A stretch of DNA of 64,000 bases from an uncultured Myxococcales bacterium. Its GTDB lineage: Bacteria; Myxococcota_A; Polyangia; Polyangiales; Polyangiaceae. Positions within the stretch are counted from its first letter, which is position 1, and each line of letters opens with the position of its first letter. Position numbers and translations under genes: made by a program. The DNA lies in NCBI GenBank assembly GCA_937949945.1, contig CALFEQ010000191.1, positions 1 to 64,000 of the forward strand. Direction: 5' to 3'. Below are positions 33,877 to 42,205 of the stretch, one piece after another. The notes beneath the pieces were generated by a model. The model was given only the letters and a program-made list of their open reading frames with translations, was not told the DNA's origin and did not search any database.

Positions 33877-35964
33877 ATGACGCTACGCCTGGTAGACATC
33901 CTCAAGGCGCTACCGAGCAGGGAGCTCGATTCTCTCGTCTCACGTCTCGGCGTGCGCATCGATCCGGCGAAACGGCTGGATCCGCCTGCGCAGATCGCAC
34001 GCGCGCTCGTCGCTCTGCCCGAGCTTCGCGATCCGAGCAGATTGCCGCAGGCGAGCGTCGAGCTGTTGCATCGTGTCGCCGAGGCTCGCGGCACGCTCGT
34101 CGTTCCCACGGTTCCTCCTGCGCTCCAGCCGCTCGCCGAGCGCGGGATCATGTTCGCTCGCGCGGACGGAAAGAACCGCGTCGAGCTCGTGCTCCCGGCG
34201 GCCTACCTCGTCCAGCTCCGCTCCTGGGAGGGAGAGGACCCGCGCGGCATTCGTGCGCTGCTCGCGCAGGCACCGTTCGAGACCGTGAGCGCGATCGCCG
34301 CACACTATCTCGGACGACCGGCCACGCCGCCGATCGCGCTCTCGTTGGAGACGGCGTGGGACGTCCTCGGCGATCCCGAGAAGCTCGCCGAGGAGATCGG
34401 CAAGCTCTCTGCGACCGAGCGCCGCGTGCTCGAAGGTGTCGAGGAGCTCGGTGGCGAGGTCGACACCGAGGAGCTCCTCGAGCTCGAACGGGAGCCCTTG
34501 CGCCTGCGCACCGCCTCGGGCGCCGCGCCGTCGCGACGTGGCGTCGGCTTCTCGCTCGAGCGGCGCGGCATGCTCATCCCGGTTCATCCGAACCGCCACG
34601 TCGTCCCGACGGAGGTGGCTCGGATCATCGGCGCCACACGAAACGCGGAGCGTGAAGCGCGCCGCGCACAGGTGAAGACGTTCGTGCGCGAGGGCGATCA
34701 CGCACCGCGCCGCGCGCGCTTCTCTCAGGATCCCTCGCCGCTCGCGATGGCCCTCGCGCTCGCCGCTCGCGAGCCGGGCAACGAGGTGCGCCCCAACATC
34801 GGGACGCCGAAGTCCCTCGTCACGAAGCTGGCGACGCGGTTCGGACGCGAGCCGTATCAGGTCGCGCTGATCGTCGCGCTCTCGCGCGCGGTCGGTCTGT
34901 GGGATCCGTCCGCGATGAGCGCGAGCGCGCCCCCGGGAGCGCTCGAGATCCACGAGCTCTCGAGGCTCCTCTTCGATGCGTGGAGGAGAGGCGGCGCGTG
35001 GGACGAGGCGCGCACCGAGCCGGAGATGCTGCGGCTCCCGCCCGATCAGCGCGAGTCGAGCGCGTCGGGCGTCCTGCGCGAGCTCGCGCTCGAGGCGCTA
35101 CGCGACCTCGGCGAGAGCCGCTGGATCCCGTGGACGAGCCTCCAGGGCTACCTGTCGACGGACCATCGCATCCCGGGCGTCGATCGGCTGCTCCGTCGTT
35201 GGGCGGAGCGTGTCGGGGTCGAGGCGCCGAATCCGATGGACGTCGCTCGGCGCATCGTGCTCGAGAGCCTCCCTGCCCTCGGCATCCTCGATCTCGGGGA
35301 AGACGACGGCGACGACGACGCGGAGGAGTCGGGCCCGCGCATCGCGCTCCGCCTGACGCCGCGCGGTCGAGCGCTGCTCGCGGACAAGACGCCGCCGGTC
35401 AACGGAGAGCCGTCGAAGTTCCTCGACACGCACGTGCTCCGTCTCGGACCGACGGCGAAGGTGAGCGCCGTCCTCGCCATCAACGGCTTCGTCGACGTCG
35501 GCCGCGTCGCCGAGACCCTCGATCTGGTCGTCGCCCCGCAGACGCTCGCCCGTGCGCTCTCCGCAGGCTACGAAGCCGACTCGCTCCGAGTCCGCATCGA
35601 GGCGATCGCTCCCCTCCCCGAGACGCTCTCCCGAACCCTCGCGCAAGCGAGCGTCGTCGTCGGACGCGGCAGCTTCGTGCCCTCGAACGGCTTCTTGTGG
35701 GTCGACGATCCGAACGTGCGCGAGCTGCTCCGCACCCGCCGCTCCACCGCCGAGCTCTTCATCGATCCGTCCCCCCAAGGCGGTCTCCTCGTCTCCGCAC
35801 AGGTCGACCTCGAACGCCTCGCCCGCCGCTGCCGAACCGTCGGCGTCGAGATCACGGTCGAAGGCCAAGTCGTCCGCGCCCGCACGATGCCGCCGACGAA
35901 CATGTCGGGCGAACGCCGCCGCACGTCGTCGGCGAGGATGGCGAAGGTCAAGACGGGGCAGTGA
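33877..35964 (+). CDS. Helicase-C-like (XPB/Ssl2-type C-terminal) protein without ATPase domain
   Basis: 695-residue soluble protein. The first 150 residues are helical ('LVDILKALPSRELDSLVSRLG', a SAP-like or winged-helix flavour). The middle part has Arg-rich segments. The last 180 residues resemble the Helicase_C_3 (XPB/Ssl2-like) domain: 'LDTHVLRLGPTAKVSAVLAINGFVDVGRVAETLDLVVAPQTLARALSAGYEADSLRVRIEAIAPLPETLSRTL'. No helicase motor motifs I-III are visible, so it would be a helicase-associated factor only. The start at ATG 33877 has a G-rich ribosome site and avoids an unnatural 23-residue extension. The family call is from memory of the fold and is moderate. It ends 4 bp before element F. 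Confidence 0.6.
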   Translation: MTLRLVDILKALPSRELDSLVSRLGVRIDPAKRLDPPAQIARALVALPELRDPSRLPQASVELLHRVAEARGTLVVPTVPPALQPLAERGIMFARADGKNRVELVLPAAYLVQLRSWEGEDPRGIRALLAQAPFETVSAIAAHYLGRPATPPIALSLETAWDVLGDPEKLAEEIGKLSATERRVLEGVEELGGEVDTEELLELEREPLRLRTASGAAPSRRGVGFSLERRGMLIPVHPNRHVVPTEVARIIGATRNAEREARRAQVKTFVREGDHAPRRARFSQDPSPLAMALALAAREPGNEVRPNIGTPKSLVTKLATRFGREPYQVALIVALSRAVGLWDPSAMSASAPPGALEIHELSRLLFDAWRRGGAWDEARTEPEMLRLPPDQRESSASGVLRELALEALRDLGESRWIPWTSLQGYLSTDHRIPGVDRLLRRWAERVGVEAPNPMDVARRIVLESLPALGILDLGEDDGDDDAEESGPRIALRLTPRGRALLADKTPPVNGEPSKFLDTHVLRLGPTAKVSAVLAINGFVDVGRVAETLDLVVAPQTLARALSAGYEADSLRVRIEAIAPLPETLSRTLAQASVVVGRGSFVPSNGFLWVDDPNVRELLRTRRSTAELFIDPSPQGGLLVSAQVDLERLARRCRTVGVEITVEGQVVRARTMPPTNMSGERRRTSSARMAKVKTGQ

Positions 35965-35967
35965 TCA

Positions 35968-36147
35968 GGCTCCAGGCTCCAGGCTCCGGGCTCCAGGGAG
36001 AGGCGGTCTCGCGCCGCTGACGTCGTCTCGATCTCCGGCTCGAGCCCCGACGAGAGGGGAAAGCTCGCCTGGGGGGGCCTGCGAGGTCGCCAGCAGCGGC
36101 GCGAAACGCTCGCAGACACGACCCCCTGGAGCCTGGAGCCTGGAGCC
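35968..36147. repeat. Intergenic heptamer-flanked element F
   Basis: The left arm at 35968-35995 has four GGCTCC-type heptamers, 4 bp after the upstream stop. The right arm at 36127-36147 has three TGGAGCC copies, 5 bp before the stop of the convergent lipoprotein gene. Inside is a 10-bp perfect inverted repeat TCGCGCCGCT (36009-36018) / AGCGGCGCGA (36095-36104). It fills a 188-bp gap between convergent genes. Confidence 0.75.
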
Positions 36148-36152
36148 TCTCC

Positions 36153-36674
36153 TCAATCGTTCTTCGCCCCGTTCTTGATCCACAGCCGCACGATGTCCCT
36201 CTCCCTCTGCGGCAGCAGCTCCCCCGGCGGCATCGGCTTGCCGCAGCCGTTCTCGCACTTCGGGAGGCTCGCCTGCGTGCCGTCCATCTTCGCCATGAGG
36301 AGGCTCTCCTCCGGCTTGCCGGGCTCGACGAACTTGTAGCCTCCGAAGCCCGGCGTGGGGCTCGTCTTCTGGAGCTCCTCGTAGATCTGGTCGGGGTCGT
36401 ACGTGATGTGGATGCCGAGGTTCGACTCCTTCGACGCGTGACACGCCGTGAGCGCGCAGTTCACCGCGAGGATCGGCACGACGTCGTTTCGGAACGAAGC
36501 CGAGGTGATCTCTCCCCCTCCGCCGGCGTCGTCCTCCTCGCCGGAGGATCCCGAGGATCCCGACGTCCCCGACGATCCCGAGCTCGACGACGCTCTCTTT
36601 GGAGCGGGCGGATCGTCGGAGCACGCCGACACGAGAGCGAGCGAGAGGGCGAGGCCGAGAGCTACGAAACGCAC
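36153..36674 (-). CDS. Lipoprotein with c-type-haem-like CX4CH motif
   Basis: 173 residues with a signal peptide and lipobox (VSAC), then a Ser/Gly-rich spacer. The C-terminal domain has the layout of small cytochrome c-like proteins of myxobacteria and planctomycetes: 'VVPILAVNCALTACHAS', a 'CENGCGKPMPPGELL' Met-Pro region, and a final 'IVRLWIKNGAKND'. The haem-like site here reads C-x4-C-H instead of C-x2-C-H, and two further Cys (CENGC) may form a disulfide. Haem binding is therefore doubtful. The start is a GTG at 36674, just before the signal peptide. It is convergent with the helicase-C-like gene. Confidence 0.75.
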   Translation of the reverse strand: MRFVALGLALSLALVSACSDDPPAPKRASSSSGSSGTSGSSGSSGEEDDAGGGGEITSASFRNDVVPILAVNCALTACHASKESNLGIHITYDPDQIYEELQKTSPTPGFGGYKFVEPGKPEESLLMAKMDGTQASLPKCENGCGKPMPPGELLPQRERDIVRLWIKNGAKND

Positions 36675-36763
36675 GACGAGAGCATAACAGAACTCGATCG
36701 CGCGGGAGGACAGCCCCCCGTCGGCGTCACCGTGCACGCGCGCCGAGCCGGCCGAGTCGGCGA

Positions 36764-38131
36764 TCAGCCGGCGGCGAGTCGATCGTCGACCCAGTCGGTG
36801 ATCGGCTTGCGCGCGTGGACGCCGACGATCGCGCCGCCGCGGAGGAACACCTCCGCCGGCAGCGGGCGGCCGTTGTAGCGGCTCGCCATCGAGTAGCCGT
36901 ACGCGCCGGCGTCGAGCAGGGCCACCTCCGCGAGCTCGCCTTCGGGCAGATCGTGGACGCCGAAGTCGTCCGAGCTCTCGCACACGGGGCCGACGACGCG
37001 GTAGGGCGAGAGGCGCGCGCCCGGCTCGAAAACGACGGGGACCACGCGATGCCTCGCCTGATAGAGCGCCGGGCGCATCAGATCGTTCATGCCCGCGTCG
37101 ATCATCATCCAGCGTCGAGGCGGGTCGCCGGGCGCCACCTTCCTCTGGATCACGCGCGCGATGAGCAGTCCGTACGCGCCGACGAGCGAGCGGCCCGGCT
37201 CGCAGAAGAGCGCGAGGTCGTCGAGACCGTGCTCGCGCTGGATCGTCCGCGCGGCGCGGATGAAGTCCGCAGGGCGCACCGGGCACCCGTCGCCGTAGTC
37301 GATGCCGAAGCCGCCGCCCGTGTCGACGAACTCGAGGGCGAAGCGATCGCGCAGCGACCTCGCCGTCTCGAACACGGCCCGCGCGGAGGCGAGATAGGCG
37401 TCGAGCGCCGTGAGCTGCGAGCCCGTGTGCGAGGTGACGCCGACGAGGCGCACCGACGCGCGCGCAGCCTCGAGGGCGGAGACCGCGTCGGCCAAGCTCG
37501 CCAGCGGTACGCCGAACTTCGCCTCGTCGTGTCCGGTCGCGATGTAGCTGTGGGTACCGATCTGGTCCTCGGAGACGCCCGGATTGATCCGGAGCGTGAC
37601 GCGCGCGACGCGCCCCAGGGCGGACGCACGCGCCGCGATGCGCGGGATCTCCTCGACGCTCTCGACGTTGATCGCTCGGATGCCGGCCTCCCCGGCCCCG
37701 ATCGCGAGGTCCAGCTCGTCGTCCGTCTTCGCGACTCCGCTGTACACGATGCGGTCGGGCACGACGCCGCACCGCATGGCGAGCAGGAGCTCGGCGCCGC
37801 TGACCACGTCCGCTCCGCACCCCTCGGCCACGAGCGTACGGACGACCGGCCCCGCGCTGTTGGCCTTCACGGCATACGCGACCAGATGAGGCGCGCCCTC
37901 GAATGCGGCCTCGAGCTCACGCGCCTCACGCGCCATGCCGTCGAGGTCGTAGACGTAAGTCGGCGTCCCGATACGGACCGTGCGGCCGTCGAGGTTCACC
38001 TCTCGATTCGAGAGGCCTGCGAGCGACATTCCGCCGAGCACGAGCTCGCCGCTCGGAGATCGCGTCACCGCCGCTCGAGCGGCTCCCAGGGAGGCGATCG
38101 ACGGACCTCCGGTCGTGGATACGGCGCTCAT
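36764..38131 (-). CDS. lysA: Diaminopimelate decarboxylase
   Basis: 455-residue PLP enzyme that makes L-lysine from meso-diaminopimelate. Seen: PLP lysine in YAVKAN (Lys89), 'HTGSQ', 'GGGFGIDYGD', 'EPGRSLVG', 'GPVCESSDDFG' with the catalytic Cys supplied across the dimer, and the C-terminal 'DAGAYGYSMASRYNGRPLPAEV'. Length and motif order are canonical. It diverges from pyruvate kinase with 71 bp between. No other lysine pathway genes are adjacent. Confidence 0.97.
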   Translation of the reverse strand: MSAVSTTGGPSIASLGAARAAVTRSPSGELVLGGMSLAGLSNREVNLDGRTVRIGTPTYVYDLDGMAREARELEAAFEGAPHLVAYAVKANSAGPVVRTLVAEGCGADVVSGAELLLAMRCGVVPDRIVYSGVAKTDDELDLAIGAGEAGIRAINVESVEEIPRIAARASALGRVARVTLRINPGVSEDQIGTHSYIATGHDEAKFGVPLASLADAVSALEAARASVRLVGVTSHTGSQLTALDAYLASARAVFETARSLRDRFALEFVDTGGGFGIDYGDGCPVRPADFIRAARTIQREHGLDDLALFCEPGRSLVGAYGLLIARVIQRKVAPGDPPRRWMMIDAGMNDLMRPALYQARHRVVPVVFEPGARLSPYRVVGPVCESSDDFGVHDLPEGELAEVALLDAGAYGYSMASRYNGRPLPAEVFLRGGAIVGVHARKPITDWVDDRLAAG

Positions 38132-38202
38132 GACAGAGCGAGCTTTGTCGCATGGGCGACGGGGCTTGCCAAGCCCGCCCCATCGTTGGATGCTCCCCGC
38201 GC

Positions 38203-39612
38203 ATGCCGATCCGCCGCGCGAAGCTCGTCTGCACGCTGGGACCTGCGTGTGATTCCGTCGAGGGCCTGAAGTCGCTCATCGACGCCGGAATGGACGTCGC
38301 ACGCCTGAACTTCTCCCACGGCACGCACGAGGAGCACGGCGGACGCCTCGCGAGGCTGCGTGAAGCGAGCGCGGCCAAGAACAAGCCCGTGGCCGCGCTC
38401 CAGGACCTCTGCGGTCCGAAGATCCGCACCGGCACGTTCCCCGCGCCGTTCCAGCTCGCGACGGGCGCGGAGATCACGCTCATCGAGGGCGACGGGCAGG
38501 GCGACGAGACGAACATCTACGTCCAGTACGAGGGCCTCGGCGAGGACGTGAGCCCGGGCGACCGGATCATGTTCGACGACGGGCGCATCGTGCTCCAGGT
38601 GCTGTCGACCGAGAAGGATCGCGTCAAGGCGAAGGTGACACAGGGCGGCGGCATGCGGAGCAAGGTCGGCGTCCACCTCCCGACGCGCACGATGCGCGTG
38701 AGCGCGCTCACGGAGAAGGACAAGGCCGACCTCGCCTTCGGGCTCTCCCAAGGCGTCGACTACGTCGCGCTCTCCTTCGTACGGCGCGCCGACGATCTCC
38801 GTCTCGTGCGCGAGATCTGCCACGAGTGGGGCAAGCCGACGCCGGTCATCGCCAAGATCGAGACGCCCGACGCCGTCGAGAACCTCGAGAGCGTCATCGC
38901 CGCGTCCGACGGCGTGATGGTCGCGCGCGGCGACCTCGGCGTCGAGTTCCCGCCCGAGCGCGTGCCGGTCATCCAGCGTCAGATCCTGCTCGTCGCCCGG
39001 CGCGTGCGCAGGCCCGTCATCATCGCGACCGAGATGCTCCAGTCGATGACGAAGAGCACGCGCCCGACGCGCGCGGAGGCGAGCGACGTCGCCAACGCCG
39101 TCTTCTCGGGCGCGGACGCGCTCATGCTCTCGGGCGAGACGGCGACGGGCGATCACCCGACGCTCGCCGCCAAGATGATGAGCGCGATCGCGGTCGAGGC
39201 CGAGAAGAGCCCGTTCTTCGAGACGGCTCCTTACGCGACGCGCGCGACGAGCGTGCCCGAGGCGATCGCCCGCGGCGCGGTCAACACGGCGCGCGAGATC
39301 GGCGCCAAGTACCTCGTGGCGTTCACCGAGAGCGGGTCGAGCGCGATGAACGTGAGCCTCGCGCGTCCGCCCATGCCGATCATCGCGTACTCGCCGAACC
39401 CGCAGACGCGCCGCCGAATGGCGCTGCTCTGGGGCGTCATCCCTCGCGAGCTTCCGAAGCTGACGGACATCGACGCCCTCGTCGACTGGGTGACGGGCGA
39501 CCTCATGGCGAACGGATACGCCTCGCCCGGCGAGCGCGTCGTCATCGTGTTCGGCGCCCCGCTCGGCGTGAGCGGGAGCACGAACTCGATCCGCGTCCAC
39601 GTCATCGGTTAG
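38203..39612 (+). CDS. pyk: Pyruvate kinase
   Basis: 469-residue glycolytic enzyme that makes pyruvate and ATP from phosphoenolpyruvate and ADP. Seen: 'TLGPACDSVEGLKSLIDAGMDVARLNFSHG', a B-domain, the active-site 'VIAKIETPDAVENLESVIAASDGVMVARGDLGVEFP', 'PVIIATEMLQSM' and the C-terminal regulatory domain. The signature Lys of 'IAKIE' and the metal ligands are present. The ATG at 38203 fits the family start. Its 3' end overlaps the convergent histidine kinase gene by 11 bp. Confidence 0.97.
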   Translation: MPIRRAKLVCTLGPACDSVEGLKSLIDAGMDVARLNFSHGTHEEHGGRLARLREASAAKNKPVAALQDLCGPKIRTGTFPAPFQLATGAEITLIEGDGQGDETNIYVQYEGLGEDVSPGDRIMFDDGRIVLQVLSTEKDRVKAKVTQGGGMRSKVGVHLPTRTMRVSALTEKDKADLAFGLSQGVDYVALSFVRRADDLRLVREICHEWGKPTPVIAKIETPDAVENLESVIAASDGVMVARGDLGVEFPPERVPVIQRQILLVARRVRRPVIIATEMLQSMTKSTRPTRAEASDVANAVFSGADALMLSGETATGDHPTLAAKMMSAIAVEAEKSPFFETAPYATRATSVPEAIARGAVNTAREIGAKYLVAFTESGSSAMNVSLARPPMPIIAYSPNPQTRRRMALLWGVIPRELPKLTDIDALVDWVTGDLMANGYASPGERVVIVFGAPLGVSGSTNSIRVHVIG

Positions 39613-41026
39613 TGACCACGGGCGGCGGCGGACGCGAGCGTGGCCGCGAGACCGGCAGGAGGATGGCGACCTCCGTCCCCCGTCCGACCTCGCTGCGGAT
39701 GTCGACCTTGCCGCCGATGCTGGTCACGAGGCCGTAGACGGCGGAGAGACCGAGGCCGCGCCGGCCGGGCATCGGCGCGAGGACGCGGCCGGTGCCGAGC
39801 GTCGTGTCGACGCGCTCTCGCGCGTAGTACGGGTCGAAGATCTTCGGCAGCCGTGAAGGCGGAATGCCCTGCCCTTCGTCGGCGACGGAGAGGACGACGT
39901 GCTCGCCTGCCCGACGCACGGAGGCGCGGATCGTGCCGCCTCCCGGCATCGCTTGGACCGCGTTGCGGGCGATCTGGAAGAGCGCCTCGGCCAGCGCGGC
40001 GACGTGCGTCTCGATCGGCGGGAGATCCTCTTCGTAATGCCGCTCGATCTGGACGCCCGAGCGCGCGCGGCCGATCGCGCTCTCGAGCGCGAAGTCGAGC
40101 ATCGCACAGAGGTCCGCCGGCTCGATGGCGCCCTCGTCCGCCATCGCGAAGCGCTTGAGGCGCTCGATCGTGTCGCGGATGCGCACGAGGCCGCGCTGCG
40201 CGCGCTCGGCGGCCTTGGCAGCCGCGACCGGATCGCGCTCGGCGATGCGGACGATCTGCTCCGTCGACGCGAGGCTCACCGCGAGCGCGTTGTTGAGCTC
40301 GTGCGCCATGCCGCCGACGAGCACGCGCAGGGCTTCGAGCTTCTCGACGACGACGAGCTGATCGTGCACGCGACGGAGCCGCGCGACCGACGCGGCGAAG
40401 CGCTCGACTCTCCGAAACGCGGCGAGCGCACGGCGCCGGCGCGATCGCGCCATCGCCCACCCCCCCACGCCGATGAGCGCGAAGACGACGTACGCCGCTG
40501 GCGGCGCGTTCGGTGCGGCGAACAGGGTCGCTCCGGCACCCAGCCCGGCGAGCACGGGCACGTACCAGGGCAGCATCGGCACCGCCATCACGAAGATGGC
40601 GAGGCCCATCGGGACGGCGAGCGCGTACGGGCTCCGGATGCCGCCCGTCTCCGCCGTGACGACGCCCCATCCCGCGATGAGCACGCAGCTCCCGACGAAG
40701 GCGATGGCCATCAGGGCGGCGTGGTTGCGACGCGCGATCGTGCACCCGAGCGCCAGCGCGGCCAGGATCGTCGCCGTGAGCCCCTGAGCTAGCGTGACGG
40801 TGCCGGGCAAGCGCGGGGTCTGGAAGAGGTCCGTCAGGGCCGCGGCGCCCGTGGCCACGGCCAGCGTCGCCAGCGTGGGGAGCAGCCGCGCGAACAGACG
40901 CTTTCGCTGCTCGCGCAGGAAGCGGCTCCGCGGCGTCCCCCGGAGCGCCGCTCGCTCGGTGACACGGTCCGCGCGCGCACGCAGATCCTTCGCCGCCGGG
41001 AGCGACATGCTCGTGGGGTCGGCCAT
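39602..41026 (-). CDS. Membrane sensor histidine kinase (NtrB/ZraS-like)
   Basis: 474 residues. The N-terminal part has five to six hydrophobic helices (about 45-190) with short loops and no separate sensor domain, so the sensing unit is in the membrane. A HisKA-like segment follows with His in 'VGGMAHELNNALAVSLA' (the HELNN form common in NtrB-like sensors). Then come an N box (IARNAVQAMPGG), G1 (DEGQGIPPSRLPKIFDPYYA) and G2 (GRRGLGLSAVYGLVTSIGG). No response regulator gene is adjacent. The stop overlaps the pyruvate kinase stop region by 11 bp (convergent). Confidence 0.88.
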   Translation of the reverse strand: MADPTSMSLPAAKDLRARADRVTERAALRGTPRSRFLREQRKRLFARLLPTLATLAVATGAAALTDLFQTPRLPGTVTLAQGLTATILAALALGCTIARRNHAALMAIAFVGSCVLIAGWGVVTAETGGIRSPYALAVPMGLAIFVMAVPMLPWYVPVLAGLGAGATLFAAPNAPPAAYVVFALIGVGGWAMARSRRRRALAAFRRVERFAASVARLRRVHDQLVVVEKLEALRVLVGGMAHELNNALAVSLASTEQIVRIAERDPVAAAKAAERAQRGLVRIRDTIERLKRFAMADEGAIEPADLCAMLDFALESAIGRARSGVQIERHYEEDLPPIETHVAALAEALFQIARNAVQAMPGGGTIRASVRRAGEHVVLSVADEGQGIPPSRLPKIFDPYYARERVDTTLGTGRVLAPMPGRRGLGLSAVYGLVTSIGGKVDIRSEVGRGTEVAILLPVSRPRSRPPPPVVTNR

Positions 41027-41131
41027 CGCTCCCTAGCGCCGCTCGCCCCACGCCGCGCCGCACGCGCCGTTCGCACGCACGACGAAGCGAGCGCCTCCCC
41101 GTACCAGGTCCCGAATCGCCACGAGGCGATT

Positions 41132-42109
41132 CTACCAGTGAAGCAGCTCCCCTCGTGAGATTCGCCAGGCGCCGCCGCGTCGTGCGACGTCCGATCCTCC
41201 CGGGCCGATGTCCGTGAGGAGCAGGATGGCCGAGCTCGCGCCCGCCAGCACCGCGACGACGAGCGCGACGTCCGCGCCCGTACGGAACGCGATCCCTTCG
41301 CTCTTCGTGTCCGGGTTCTGGTACGTCGCGCTGTTGCTACGGTCGCTGTAGTCGCTCGACAGCGACAGCGCTCGCAGGCCCATGAGCCCGCTCGCGACGA
41401 GCGCGACGCCCCCGACGCCCGCGAGCGACCAGCCGACCACGGTACGCGTCTGCGAGCGCGCGGACTTCCGAGCGGGAGGGATCTCCTCCACCGCGTCCTT
41501 CTGCTTCGCGACGAGCTCGACGGTGATCTCGGTCTCGCTCGTCGCAGGCACGTCCACCGACCGCTCGTCGGCGACGAACCCCTCCGCCTCGACCGCCACG
41601 GAATGCGTGCCTGCCTTCAGCCGAGCCTCCGCGACGGCCGTCTTGTCCGAGGGAACGCGCACCTCGACCGGCTTGCCGTCCACGACGACGCGGGCCGACA
41701 CCGGGCTGACCACGACGCGCAGCGTGCCGATCATCGAGCGGGCCTCCGCCAGCGCGTCGCGTGCGCTCGCGATCTCCTCGGGCGCGGCGCCGGGATCCTC
41801 GCTCAGGAAGCGGACGAGATCCTGCTCCGCGAGGACCGGATCGCCCGTCTTGAGGCGAGCGATGCCGAGGTTGAGCAGGATGCTCGGGTGCTGCACGAGC
41901 GACCACGCCTCCTCGAAGGACGCGCGCGCCCCCGCCCAGTCCTCGGCCCGGAGCTGCGTGACACCTCTCCGGAATGCAGCCCGGGAGCGCTCCCGCGTCG
42001 CCGCGTCCACGGAGGCGGCGGGGTCGTTGGGCTTCGCCTGCGCGGGGCACACGGCGGCCGAAGCCGCGAGCACGACGCAGAGCCCCAGCAATGTCGAGCG
42101 GAACCTCAC
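41132..42109 (-). CDS. Periplasmic TPR-PEGA protein with C-terminal membrane helices
   Basis: 325 residues. A signal peptide is followed by a TPR-like pair of helices (about 40-115; 'AFRRGVTQLRAEDWAGARASFEEAWSLVQHPSILLNLGIARLKTGDPVLAEQDL'). A PEGA beta domain follows ('LRVVVSPVSARVVVDGKPVEVRVPSDKTAVAEARLKAGTHSVAVEAEGFV'), then two C-terminal hydrophobic helices (about 230-250 and 285-305). PEGA domains occur next to Ser/Thr kinases in this phylum, and this gene is directly downstream of the second Ser/Thr kinase gene with the same direction (96-bp gap). A role as kinase partner or envelope sensor is inferred from position only. Confidence 0.8.
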   Translation of the reverse strand: MRFRSTLLGLCVVLAASAAVCPAQAKPNDPAASVDAATRERSRAAFRRGVTQLRAEDWAGARASFEEAWSLVQHPSILLNLGIARLKTGDPVLAEQDLVRFLSEDPGAAPEEIASARDALAEARSMIGTLRVVVSPVSARVVVDGKPVEVRVPSDKTAVAEARLKAGTHSVAVEAEGFVADERSVDVPATSETEITVELVAKQKDAVEEIPPARKSARSQTRTVVGWSLAGVGGVALVASGLMGLRALSLSSDYSDRSNSATYQNPDTKSEGIAFRTGADVALVVAVLAGASSAILLLTDIGPGGSDVARRGGAWRISRGELLHW

Positions 42110-42205
42110 CGGGCTCCCTCGGAGTTTACCAGGGTCGACGGCGTGACTGGGACGTGATGCGCCGCGCCGTGCGTTGCGCGACCGCGACGTCCGCCCGCAC
42201 GCGTT

